Origin: a virus
DNA length: 34,839 nucleotides
Strand: one strand, 5' to 3'
IMG/VR virus record: IMGVR_UViG_3300030329_004051
Coordinates: 1-34,839 of that record
In this document: positions 6,843 through 13,745 of the stretch, one piece after another
How positions within the stretch are numbered: the first letter of the stretch is position 1
Layout of the letters: each line of letters begins with the position of its first letter
Made by a program: the position numbers and the translations under genes
The notes under the pieces: generated by a model
Seen by the model: the letters and a program-made list of their open reading frames with translations, nothing else
Told to the model about the DNA's origin: nothing
Databases searched by the model: none

Positions 6843-8137
6843 TGGACTTAATACAAGAATCAATAAAAGAGTTAAAATTGCATAATGCAAAAAAGCGAGA
6901 AGATCATATAGAAAAGCTACTTGATTACTATAATGGTAATAATACAGCAAACTATATACATAGGATGTTTGCGGGTGCTGCATTTAGAGAAATACCACCA
7001 ATAGAGGCAAACATAACTCGCAGATTTATCAATAAAATGTCAAGAATTTATACAATTGGCGCAACAAGGAATGTAAGTGATAAATATGATGAGCTTACAA
7101 TAATGAAATCAGCTCGAATGAAGCACGTTGAGCGCATGACACGCCTTGTTGGAACTATTGCTACTCGTGTGGTATGGAATGAAGGCGATACTCCTTATTT
7201 CGATTATAGACCTGTTTACTTTTTTCATGTGTTTTTCGGTGACGATCCCTTCGTTCCTGCCGCCATATCATATCCACTATTGCAACCAGTAGAGGATTCT
7301 TCTAAGGTTGAAAAGATGCAGTATGCGTACTGGGATGCTGAAAAGTATGTTCACATGGATGAGGATGGTGTTATTTTAAATGAGATCCCTCATTCTTATG
7401 GAGTTTTGCCATTTGTGTTTACCCACAGGGAAAATCAAACAGATTCTTTCTATGTTGAGGGTGCAAATGATCTGGTGAACTGCAACGAACACATAAATAT
7501 TGCTATGACGGAAATGCAATTAGGACTTCGCTTCCAAATGTTTGGACAGCCAGTAATGACTGGTGCTGAAATGGGAAATAATCAAAGAACTGGCTCAGAT
7601 GTTACTTTAGAGCTTCCAGAAGGCTCAACTTATGATATTGTAGCACCTCAAGGCGATGTAGAGAAGGTAATTGAAAATGTGAAATTCCTCGTCGAGCTTG
7701 TTGCTCAAAATAACCATTTGTGGGTAAGTTGGGCAGAGCAAGGCGGTGAAGTTCCCTCTGGAATATCGATGATGATAAAAGATTTAGAGAGAACAGAAGA
7801 TTATAAGGATGATTTAGCTCTTTGGAAGATGTATGAAGAGGATTTTTATCGGGTAGAACGTCAGATTGCAAAAAGCTCTGGTGTAACGCTACCTGATACG
7901 TTAGGAATAGATTTTAAAGAGCCAGAATATCCAAAAACAGTACAAGACCAGATTCTATGGGATAAACATCGTTTAGAAATGAATTTAATAGACGAAGTTG
8001 GACTTCTCATGGAATATAACAACGATTTAACTCAAGAACAAGCGGAGCTAACCATTGCCTCAAATAAACAAAGAAACGAAAAACTCTCAATCTTTGAGAA
8101 AGCACGTCAAGTCGCTCAAAGAACTACTGAAGTTTGA
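6839..8137 (+). CDS. Portal protein
   Basis: 432 residues. It begins MMDLIQESIKELKLH and contains stretches typical of SPP1 gp6-like/Gp4-like portals of marine phages: a helical N-terminus with IPPIEANITRRFINKM, a central beta-rich region with HSYGVLPFVFTHRE, and a C-terminal helical region with PSGISMMIKDLERTEDYK. The dodecameric portal forms the DNA channel at one capsid vertex and docks the terminase. The start overlaps the terminase stop (ATGA). The end overlaps the next gene by 83 bases in another frame. Confidence 0.85.
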   Translation: MMDLIQESIKELKLHNAKKREDHIEKLLDYYNGNNTANYIHRMFAGAAFREIPPIEANITRRFINKMSRIYTIGATRNVSDKYDELTIMKSARMKHVERMTRLVGTIATRVVWNEGDTPYFDYRPVYFFHVFFGDDPFVPAAISYPLLQPVEDSSKVEKMQYAYWDAEKYVHMDEDGVILNEIPHSYGVLPFVFTHRENQTDSFYVEGANDLVNCNEHINIAMTEMQLGLRFQMFGQPVMTGAEMGNNQRTGSDVTLELPEGSTYDIVAPQGDVEKVIENVKFLVELVAQNNHLWVSWAEQGGEVPSGISMMIKDLERTEDYKDDLALWKMYEEDFYRVERQIAKSSGVTLPDTLGIDFKEPEYPKTVQDQILWDKHRLEMNLIDEVGLLMEYNNDLTQEQAELTIASNKQRNEKLSIFEKARQVAQRTTEV

Positions 8138-8288
8138 TATAGCCCTTAAAGGCGATATTAATGAAATACTAGACAACCCTCAAGAGTGGGCAGAAAAGTT
8201 CGCAGAAGAGGTAATTTTGGACAATTTAGACATATATCGTAAAGCTAAGAAGATGGGGGAGGACTTCGCTAATGAAATTAAAGGTTGA
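8055..8288 (+). CDS. Small head-morphogenesis-type protein, TTG start
   Basis: 77 residues. No ATG is available near the front; TTG at 8055 has GGAG seven bases upstream and is the best start, giving an 83-base overlap with the portal gene. The C-terminal half (NPQEWAEKFAEEVILDNLDI) looks like a conserved small phage protein seen beside portals, often as the N-terminal part of larger minor head proteins. Alternatively it could be expressed as an extension of the portal by frameshifting. Function unknown; probably structural. Confidence 0.6.
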   Translation: MPQINKETKNSQSLRKHVKSLKELLKFDIALKGDINEILDNPQEWAEKFAEEVILDNLDIYRKAKKMGEDFANEIKG

Positions 8289-8733
8289 AACAAATTTTGA
8301 TTTTGGTAAATTGGCAAGTAAGCTTGATAATATTTTAGATGATGTGGTTGATGACTCGAAGAGGGTATATCGTGTGGCAACCAGAGAGAATTTAAAAAGT
8401 GGTAAGTTAAGGAAGCTTAGACCGACTAGTATAGAGAATAGAAAAAGAGGTAATTACGGTTTTGGTAAAAAAGCACCAAAAACATCGAGTACAAAGCCAC
8501 TTGTTTGGACAGGAAGGCTCTTAAATAGCATACAGGTTAAGGATGAGGGTATTGAAATGATGAAATATGGTATGCACCATAATGATGGGTTTAATATTGG
8601 TTCAACACCTGTAGCACCAAGACCATTTTTAGCAATTAAGGGAAAGCGTATAGCTGGAACTAAATATGGTAAGGAGTATGAAAAATTTATTAATAAAATG
8701 TATAAAAGAATACGTAAGGCACTTAAAAAATAA
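8272..8733 (+). CDS. Virion morphogenesis protein (Mu gpG / HK97 gp10-like)
   Basis: 153 residues, very basic. The pattern PLVWTGRLLNSIQV, then a His/Asn-containing loop and VAPRPFLAIKG, matches the core of the phage virion-morphogenesis and HK97-gp10-like families, which act in head completion or head-tail joining. A strong GGAGG site precedes the ATG, which overlaps the upstream gene by 17 bases. Its place between portal and a minor head gene, rather than next to the tail tube gene, resembles Mu-like order. Confidence 0.7.
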   Translation: MKLKVETNFDFGKLASKLDNILDDVVDDSKRVYRVATRENLKSGKLRKLRPTSIENRKRGNYGFGKKAPKTSSTKPLVWTGRLLNSIQVKDEGIEMMKYGMHHNDGFNIGSTPVAPRPFLAIKGKRIAGTKYGKEYEKFINKMYKRIRKALKK

Positions 8734-9236
8734 TGGCAGAGGATACTATATTTGAAGAAGAAATTGAGCAAAAGCTCGAAGAAGACGACGAAAACATCTT
8801 GCTCTGGGCAACACTTGGAGTTAGCTTTGGAATTGATGTCTTTGTTACAAGGATTGAAAGAGAGATTGCAGTCCTTAGAAACGCTGGAGTATCGCAATCA
8901 GCAATCCTTGATATTCTGGGAAATGATCTTGCCACAAATGGAAGAGTCTTCGGGGAATTTCGTAATACCATTAAGCGAGGAATTGTATCGGCAACTATGC
9001 AAGCATCTCGAATCGGACAAGATAGAGTTTATGGGGATAGCGTAAAAATGCGCTGGGTTTCCGTCGGAACACCTAAAATATGTCGTGATTGTGAAGCTCG
9101 TATTGGTGCAGTTAGGTCTTGGGAGGAGTGGGAGGCTTTGGGTTTACCTGCTTCTGGTTTTTCGGTTTGCAAGGAGTATTGCTATTGCCAGCTTGTGCCT
9201 GAGGAGATTGAGATACCTGATTCTCTTTCGCTATAA
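8733..9236 (+). CDS. Minor head protein with C-terminal Cys motif (gpF/SPP1 gp7-like)
   Basis: 167 residues. An acidic N-terminus (MAEDTIFEEEIEQKLEEDDE) and helical middle are followed by a Cys-containing C-terminus: ICRDCEARIG, then GLPASGFSVCKEYCYC. Such a CxxC...C...CxC ending is typical of the minor head (Mu gpF) domain, in which the cysteines probably bind a metal. It begins at a TAATG junction with the upstream gene. The last 125 bases overlap the small terminase gene on the opposite strand, and the conserved Cys block lies partly in that overlap. Confidence 0.7.
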   Translation: MAEDTIFEEEIEQKLEEDDENILLWATLGVSFGIDVFVTRIEREIAVLRNAGVSQSAILDILGNDLATNGRVFGEFRNTIKRGIVSATMQASRIGQDRVYGDSVKMRWVSVGTPKICRDCEARIGAVRSWEEWEALGLPASGFSVCKEYCYCQLVPEEIEIPDSLSL

Positions 9237-9867
9237 TTTTACTTTCCCACGCTTTACGCTGACCTTTCGTTGGTCTTCTGGCGGGTAACGGATCAACACC
9301 TGCTGCTTCAGCTCTTTTTTGCCAAGATCTCATTATTTTACGAGCCTCATTCCTTCGTATCCTGCGTTCTTCCTTTGTAATCTCAACCCGAACCTTACCA
9401 TGCTCATTTCTCGCCCTCCATGTGCCTTTTTCTTCTTTTCTATCAGGTAGGTCACTAAAATCATTTAACTCCGCAGGAATCTCCTTAAATTCATTTACAA
9501 CCTCCGCATCATCTATCTCACCTTTATTCATCCATTTCTCAAAAGGTGACATCACCGTAATGTTTATATTTTTCTGCAACTTACCGCTATGTTCTAATAC
9601 TAACCTTCCAGCTTGCACATTACCAGCCTTTGCCTCACGAACCATAGCCTTCAACACACCAACAACATCACCCTCAAAAGTAACCATGTAATGATCATAC
9701 ACCTTAGCCCAGAAGTTAGGATCACGCCTAAGCCGAAGCAACGTAGTTTCAGATACACCAAGCATAGCAGCAGCTTCATCATGCCTAATATCAGGCTTAG
9801 TAGCATATATCTCCACAGCCTTCTCATACACAGGCTTTAAAGCTAATTCTCTATTACTCGCTGGCAC
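9112..9867 (-). CDS. terS: Terminase small subunit (helix-turn-helix type)
   Basis: 251 residues from a GTG start. Residues ~25-50 form a helix-turn-helix (RHDEAAAMLGVSETTLLRLR) followed by DPNFWAKVYDHY, as in phBC6A51-type terminase small subunits, which recognise the packaging site and bind the large subunit. The middle is helical. The C-terminus is basic and then disordered, Pro/Gln/Asn-rich (ending NPKPPTPPKT), and this tail overlaps the minor head gene antisense. The single-gene minus-strand location between two plus-strand operons is atypical. A general HTH regulator is the alternative. Confidence 0.7.
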   Translation of the reverse strand: MPASNRELALKPVYEKAVEIYATKPDIRHDEAAAMLGVSETTLLRLRRDPNFWAKVYDHYMVTFEGDVVGVLKAMVREAKAGNVQAGRLVLEHSGKLQKNINITVMSPFEKWMNKGEIDDAEVVNEFKEIPAELNDFSDLPDRKEEKGTWRARNEHGKVRVEITKEERRIRRNEARKIMRSWQKRAEAAGVDPLPARRPTKGQRKAWESKIIAKENQVSQSPQAQAGNSNTPCKPKNQKQVNPKPPTPPKT

Positions 9868-9882
9868 TTATCTTCTCTAGTA

Positions 9883-9999
9883 TCATACTTTATAATTTAA
9901 AGCACAATGACACTTCTTCCAAATATTTTTAAATTTTACTGATTCTGGACTTAATATCTTAACTTTGTGAGGAGAGTGGATGCCCACCCGTGCTTTCAA
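9883..9999 (-). CDS. Possible small CDS upstream of terS
   Basis: 38 codons from a TTG start (MKARVGIHSPHKVKILSPES...), preceded by a strong GGGAGG site five bases upstream. It ends 16 bases before the small terminase start and contains a CHC near its C-terminus. The reading frame stays open upstream of the TTG for about 13 codons. A plus-strand ORF with its own GAGGAG site overlaps the same DNA, so the coding strand is not certain; the minus-strand version reads better downstream and is in operon with terS. Confidence 0.4.
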   Translation of the reverse strand: MKARVGIHSPHKVKILSPESVKFKNIWKKCHCALNYKV

Positions 10000-10216
10000 G
10001 CTATCCTCCCTACCCCATCTGTCAACGTGGCATATCCGCTTTTATGGTACATCTTAAGGGATAAGTGTGGTGTGTGGTGGCGTATTACATCCCCTTTTAA
10101 TTATAGTTTATTTAGTTTTTTAACCGTGATTGATTAACATTACATTAATATATACTTGCATTGTATTATGTGTTGTAGCTTATTAGAGTTATTTAGTCTA
10201 ATTTGGTTTGGGTTAA

Positions 10217-10232
10217 GGTAATTTTAATTACC
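10217..10232. promoter_or_regulatory. Operator-like dyad, copy 1
   Basis: GGTAATTTTAATTACC is a perfect 7-bp inverted repeat around TT. It differs at only two of 16 positions from the element at 10287-10302, implying that both bind the same dimeric protein. Confidence 0.55.
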
Positions 10233-10280
10233 ATTAAGTTAAGCATTTACAACAACTTATTAAATTAATATTGTTTTCTA

Positions 10281-10310
10281 TTGTATGGTAAGATTAATTA
10301 CCCTTAATAT
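10281..10310 (+). promoter_or_regulatory. Early promoter with operator copy 2 in its spacer
   Basis: A -35-like TTGTAT (10281-10286) and -10-like TAATAT (10305-10310) are separated by 18 bases. The spacer contains GGTAAGATTAATTACC (10287-10302), nearly the same as the dyad at 10217-10232. A protein bound there would block RNA polymerase. The first early gene starts 40 bases downstream. The Cro-like protein at 14192 is the obvious candidate regulator. Confidence 0.5.
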
Positions 10311-10349
10311 ATAGCGTTGGTTAACAATAAACAGAATAGGAAATAACAA

Positions 10350-10541
10350 ATGGAATACTTATTAATAATTAATACTTACATAATGATAATAACAATTTTA
10401 ATAATTACATTAAATAACATATTTAAAGTTGTTTCATTGAAAAAAATATCTTTTATTTTTTGTATTACATCTAATTTATTTTTAATAAATCTATTATTAT
10501 TTCTATTCATAGATTGTAATATAATTCAATATTTAAAATAA
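10350..10541 (+). CDS. Small two-helix membrane protein
   Basis: 63 residues, almost entirely hydrophobic: two likely transmembrane helices (about 3-25 and 34-54) separated by a short basic loop (KVVSLKK). It is the first gene after the early promoter. Its leader (AACAATAAACAGAATAGGAA) is nearly repeated before the next gene. A small early membrane protein could act in superinfection exclusion or host takeover, but this is speculation. Low-complexity AT-rich DNA makes the call less secure. Confidence 0.5.
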   Translation: MEYLLIINTYIMIITILIITLNNIFKVVSLKKISFIFCITSNLFLINLLLFLFIDCNIIQYLK

Positions 10542-10573
10542 TTAAACAATAAACAAAATAGGAATTAAACAGA

Positions 10574-11407
10574 ATGAAAAAAGTATTTAATAATAACATT
10601 AAAAGAAATATTGCTGAACTTGCAAGCAAGAATAATAAAAAAGATATTATTACAATATTAGAAAATTTTATTGATGGTAATACTAACTTTAAAAAAGGTA
10701 GCAATGAATATTTCATAATTAAATTTTTAGCATGGTTAAAAGGTGAAAGTAATAAGCTACCATTTAATGTATTTAAAATAGGTAATAGTAAGCTTCCATT
10801 TTTAAATTTTTCAACACTACCTATTGTAACATGTGCTGGCTCTGGTGAATGTGAAATATATTGCTATAGTTTAAAAGCTTGGAGGTATCCAAGTGCTTTT
10901 TTATCACAAGTTCAAAACACATTGTTAATGTTTGATTTTGATATAATACAAAATGAATTTAAAAAAGTATTAAATAGACCAAAATTTAAAAAACTTAATA
11001 AAATAGATTTTAGGCTTTATGTAGATGGTGATTTCTCCAATAATACCGATTTAGTTAACTGGATGGAATTATTAAGAGAAAATAAAAAAGTAAACGCTTA
11101 TGGCTATTCCAAGAGCCTAAATATATTTTTAGATGTAACCGATCAAGGCTATAAAATACCATCTAATTACGTTTTAAATTTGTCAAATGGTGGTATATAT
11201 GACAGCTTAAAACAATTTTTAATTAATAAAGATTTTGTAAGAGGAAATTTTACAGCGGTAAAAGGTGATATTAAAACAATTCGTAAGCAATTTAATAATA
11301 AAGTGTTTGTTTGTCTTGGTGATTGTGGATCATGTACAAAAATCGGTCACGCTTGCGGTAATATGGACGTTTTTAATAAAATGGAAATAGTAATACCAAT
11401 TCATTAA
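10574..11407 (+). CDS. GP88-like Cys-rich phage protein
   Basis: 277 residues. After a basic helical N-terminus come CAGSGECEIYCYSLKAWRYP (residues ~91-110), the motif RLYVDGDFSN, AYGYSKSL, LNLSNGG and a C-terminal Cys cluster (CLGDCGSCTKIGHACG). This pattern matches the GP88-type family known from mycobacteriophages and other phages, whose biochemical activity I do not know. Seven conserved-looking cysteines in two clusters suggest an iron-sulfur cluster or zinc. It is the largest protein in the first early block, and expressed first, suggesting a host-interaction role. The ATG sits inside an AAACAGAATG element with AGGA upstream. Confidence 0.6.
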   Translation: MKKVFNNNIKRNIAELASKNNKKDIITILENFIDGNTNFKKGSNEYFIIKFLAWLKGESNKLPFNVFKIGNSKLPFLNFSTLPIVTCAGSGECEIYCYSLKAWRYPSAFLSQVQNTLLMFDFDIIQNEFKKVLNRPKFKKLNKIDFRLYVDGDFSNNTDLVNWMELLRENKKVNAYGYSKSLNIFLDVTDQGYKIPSNYVLNLSNGGIYDSLKQFLINKDFVRGNFTAVKGDIKTIRKQFNNKVFVCLGDCGSCTKIGHACGNMDVFNKMEIVIPIH

Positions 11408-11447
11408 AATAATTGATTTAAAGCATAAAATAGGAATAAAAAACAGA

Positions 11448-11573
11448 ATGAAATATATTAAAATAAATATGAATAGCTATAATGAACGCAAAAAATTATC
11501 AAAATTACAGAATGATAATTGGAAAATATTATATATAAAACCATCATTAATACAATTATATAAAAGGAGCTAA
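11448..11573 (+). CDS. Very small hypothetical protein (41 aa)
   Basis: 41 codons (starts MKYIKINMNSYNERKK). Its initiation region, TAGGAATAAAAAACAGAATG, repeats that of the preceding gene almost exactly, which is the main evidence that it is translated. The stop is followed one base later by the next ATG. Basic, no recognisable motif. Confidence 0.5.
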   Translation: MKYIKINMNSYNERKKLSKLQNDNWKILYIKPSLIQLYKRS

Positions 11574-11574
11574 A

Positions 11575-11817
11575 ATGAATAAAAATAATACTATTGATAA
11601 TCTATACAATATATTACAAGACGAATTAATATATCTAGTTAAGCGTATAAAAAAACGTCCACAAGTAACAAAAAATAATTATGGTGATTATTTAAATCAG
11701 ATAACAGAATTAAAAAATATTACTAATTTAAATCACAATATTATTGCAATCTTATTAATTCGAGCTGGTGGCAATAAAAATGGGATTCGTGATGCAATGA
11801 GAATTATAAATCTATAA
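11575..11817 (+). CDS. Hypothetical protein
   Basis: 80 residues, basic, with two predicted helical halves; the second (NHNIIAILLIRAGGNKNGIR) has a hydrophobic helix followed by a Gly-rich turn. AAGGAG precedes the ATG. No family recognised; part of the early small-gene cluster. Confidence 0.55.
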   Translation: MNKNNTIDNLYNILQDELIYLVKRIKKRPQVTKNNYGDYLNQITELKNITNLNHNIIAILLIRAGGNKNGIRDAMRIINL

Positions 11818-11823
11818 TTATAT

Positions 11824-11849
11824 TTTAGCATTATAATTTAGCATTATAA
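11824..11849. repeat. 13-bp tandem direct repeat in an intergenic gap
   Basis: TTTAGCATTATAA occurs twice in direct succession between two early genes. It contains a TATAA core, so it may be a promoter element or protein-binding site, or simple duplication. Confidence 0.6.
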
Positions 11850-11884
11850 TTTTGAAATTTAATTTTAAAATGGAGAAATAAAAA

Positions 11885-12115
11885 ATGAAGACTATAATAG
11901 ATAAAAAAATTGAATGGTTAAACTTACATTGTAAAAACAAATTTGTTATCAGTATAAATGAAGACAATAAAAAATTTAACATTCGATTTAACAATAAAAA
12001 AATAATAAAAGATTTATCTAAACATTTATTAAATAAAGAATTAGATGAATTTGAAAGAAAATTATCATTTGGTAAAAATCTAGATACAATATGTAATAAA
12101 ATGGAGATATTATAA
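11885..12115 (+). CDS. Hypothetical protein
   Basis: 76 residues, very Lys/Asn-rich, with a possible beta-hairpin (FVISINEDNKKFNIRF) and a helical C-terminus. GGAG lies about ten bases upstream of the ATG. No family recognised. The next small ORF starts at the base after its stop. Confidence 0.5.
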   Translation: MKTIIDKKIEWLNLHCKNKFVISINEDNKKFNIRFNNKKIIKDLSKHLLNKELDEFERKLSFGKNLDTICNKMEIL

Positions 12116-12214
12116 ATGGTAGTATATATTAAAACTCGTATAAATGGTGTTTATAAATATAAAGCAATATTTTTAAAAGAAAATAATAAACAGAATAAAA
12201 AGGATAATAAATAA
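12116..12214 (+). CDS. Very small basic protein (32 aa)
   Basis: 32 codons starting MVVYIKTRINGVYKYKAIF, immediately after the previous stop and one base before the next ATG. Tight packing and the absence of any gap support expression; no ribosome-binding site is strong. An AAACAGAAT element lies inside its 3' end, in the position of a leader for the next gene. Confidence 0.4.
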   Translation: MVVYIKTRINGVYKYKAIFLKENNKQNKKDNK

Positions 12215-12215
12215 A

Positions 12216-12413
12216 ATGAAAAATAATAGTATAGAAGAACAAGAGAGGTCAATCAAGCAAGATGAGGATATATCTTTAATGATACGGTTATTTAGGGATA
12301 TATATTATCACACACTTGGTCAGTCGGGTGACAGGAGTTGTTATCCCTGCCCTCAAATTGACAAAGTCTTGATGGACTATGGAATAAACCTTAAAGAAGA
12401 GGAGAATAAATAA
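12216..12413 (+). CDS. Hypothetical protein
   Basis: 65 residues, acidic at both ends, with a central CYPCP motif (SGDRSCYPCPQIDKVL). AAGG precedes the start, which follows an AAACAGAAT element. Two close cysteines could bind metal as a dimer. Resembles small orphan genes common in phage early regions; no function known. Confidence 0.55.
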   Translation: MKNNSIEEQERSIKQDEDISLMIRLFRDIYYHTLGQSGDRSCYPCPQIDKVLMDYGINLKEEENK

Positions 12414-12414
12414 A

Positions 12415-12624
12415 ATGAGTATTAAAGAACTACATAAACTACTATCAGATATGATTAATGAACGTCCCGAATGTGCATCATTACCCGTAAGATTAGAATT
12501 AACAGATGATGAGGAAAATTATGACCAAGCATCTAATTATTGGCTTACAGATTATGAATTGCATAGCACGGGGATAAGTGGATATGAAGAAGAGGGTGAA
12601 CTTAAACTAATAGGAGAACAATAA
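12415..12624 (+). CDS. Small acidic hypothetical protein
   Basis: 69 residues, strongly acidic (LELTDDEENYDQASNYWLTD). N-terminal helix then beta-rich acidic segment. AGGAG ribosome-binding site. Acidic early phage proteins of this size are often DNA mimics or inhibitors of host factors, but there is no direct evidence here. Confidence 0.55.
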   Translation: MSIKELHKLLSDMINERPECASLPVRLELTDDEENYDQASNYWLTDYELHSTGISGYEEEGELKLIGEQ

Positions 12625-12812
12625 TGAATTATGATGACTTTTATAATTATAATGAACAGAATTTACTTAAGAATTATAAAAAAAGACGTAAAATTATAAG
12701 AAGGTCTTCTTTTTATGAGTATTGTAAGTTCGTTTATGTAGCACTAGAGAAGAATTTTTGGCTACATGAGAGTTATAAATCGGGTATAGTATTTAAAAAG
12801 GAGAATAAGTAA
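12624..12812 (+). CDS. Small basic hypothetical protein
   Basis: 62 residues, Tyr- and Lys-rich (MNYDDFYNYNEQNLLKNYKK). Coupled to the previous gene by a TAATG junction and to the next by another. No motif recognised. Confidence 0.55.
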   Translation: MNYDDFYNYNEQNLLKNYKKRRKIIRRSSFYEYCKFVYVALEKNFWLHESYKSGIVFKKENK

Positions 12813-13006
12813 TGGAAAAAATATATAAACTAACAGATAATGAAATTAGTGATATAGTAGAGAGAGAGTTACCTCAAGAGAATTTCTTTCAAGATGGAGA
12901 ACTCACTATAAAACAAGCATTAAAAAATCTTGTATGGCTTGTTGAGAATAGAAGAATATCAAGAATAACCTTTGACTATTATATGGAGGATTACTTAAAT
13001 GGCTAA
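12812..13006 (+). CDS. Hypothetical protein
   Basis: 64 residues, mostly helical and acidic (MEKIYKLTDNEISDIVEREL). AGGAG site, TAATG start. Ends inside the beginning of the next gene. No family recognised. Confidence 0.55.
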   Translation: MEKIYKLTDNEISDIVERELPQENFFQDGELTIKQALKNLVWLVENRRISRITFDYYMEDYLNG

Positions 13007-13175
13007 AATATATAAGAGTTATAATGATTATGAAATAACACATATCACCCTTGAAAAAAAAGATATGGAAAATCTTCGCAAAGGTGAAGATATAATTGCA
13101 GAGGTGTCTGGCGACGAAGGAAAACTTATTCATATACTAACAGGTGATGAATATTATGGGAAGGAGAATAAATGA
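12999..13175 (+). CDS. Hypothetical protein (58 aa)
   Basis: 58 residues starting MAKIYKSYNDYEITHITL. GGAGG lies just before the start, inside the preceding gene, and the stop overlaps the next start as ATGA. Alternating beta-strand pattern with a conserved-looking GDE near the end. Function unknown. Confidence 0.55.
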   Translation: MAKIYKSYNDYEITHITLEKKDMENLRKGEDIIAEVSGDEGKLIHILTGDEYYGKENK

Positions 13176-13339
13176 ATTGTTGGCATTGTAAAACTGAATT
13201 AATATGGGGTGGTGACCATAGCTTTGAAGATTATGGAATGGAAGGCGAAGGAATTGTTAGTAATCTATCATGCCCCAAATGTCCTACATCAGTAGAGGTA
13301 TATTATAATATAGATGAAGAACAAGGAGAAATAAAATGA
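13172..13339 (+). CDS. Small zinc-ribbon protein (55 aa)
   Basis: 55 residues beginning MNCWHCKTELIWGGDHSFED with a second pair CPKC near residue 34. Two CxxC knuckles about 30 residues apart make a zinc ribbon. Small proteins with the same opening CWHC...WGGDH are, as I recall, widespread in phages. Coupled to both neighbours by ATGA overlaps. Probably nucleic-acid or protein binding; exact role unknown. Confidence 0.7.
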   Translation: MNCWHCKTELIWGGDHSFEDYGMEGEGIVSNLSCPKCPTSVEVYYNIDEEQGEIK

Positions 13340-13638
13340 ATTATTTAACACACAATGATAAAGAAATTAACTTTATGGGTACAAGTTATGTAGGAGAAAT
13401 AATAGTAAATTATAATAAACTTGTTGATGTTTTTGGTAAAAGTCAGTCTTGGGATGATTATAAAACCGATGCCCATTGGACTATTGAATTTGAGGATGGT
13501 GAAATTGCTACAATATATAACTGGAAAAATGGGGTTAATTATTTAGGCAAAGAAGGTAGTTCTACAAGTAAGATAAAAGAATGGAATATCGGTGGAAGGT
13601 CATCAGATGTAGTTGAAAGAATTAAAAGCTTACTTTAA
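13336..13638 (+). CDS. Conserved-type phage hypothetical protein
   Basis: 100 residues. The core DAHWTIEFEDGEIATIYNWK followed by EWNIGGRSSDVVERI matches a small phage family I have seen in many unrelated phages, with no assigned function. Beta-rich N-terminal half, helical C-terminus. AAGGAG site. It ends this early block; the non-coding region follows. Confidence 0.65.
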   Translation: MNYLTHNDKEINFMGTSYVGEIIVNYNKLVDVFGKSQSWDDYKTDAHWTIEFEDGEIATIYNWKNGVNYLGKEGSSTSKIKEWNIGGRSSDVVERIKSLL

Positions 13639-13657
13639 TTATAAATAGCTATATTAT

Positions 13658-13745
13658 TTTACCTTTGTATGTTTTGTTGGATTGGATAGAGCCTTCCTTA
13701 CCCCTATCAAGAATAAGGTTCGCTCTATCCGACTTTACCTTTGTA
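13658..13745. repeat. 12-bp direct repeats flanking a hairpin
   Basis: TTTACCTTTGTA occurs at 13658-13669 and 13734-13745, bracketing the hairpin at 13684-13730. This arrangement is not explained by a gene. Confidence 0.6.

Larger units (their letters stand above)
10000..10349. promoter_or_regulatory. Intergenic region between terS and the early operon
   Basis: About 350 bases without a convincing gene. The left 100 bases (to ~10100) are clearly GC-richer than the surroundings; lying beside the small terminase gene, this could be the packaging (cos/pac) site, though no known site is recognisable. The right 250 bases are very AT-rich with two operator-like dyads and a promoter (listed separately). 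AT-rich DNA here could also serve as a replication origin; no iteron array is seen. Confidence 0.5.

Noticed and set aside
9980-10057. Plus-strand 25-codon ORF with a GAGGAG site
   Set aside because: Very short, with no downstream partner gene in phase; the minus-strand ORF in operon with the small terminase reads better. Not fully excluded.
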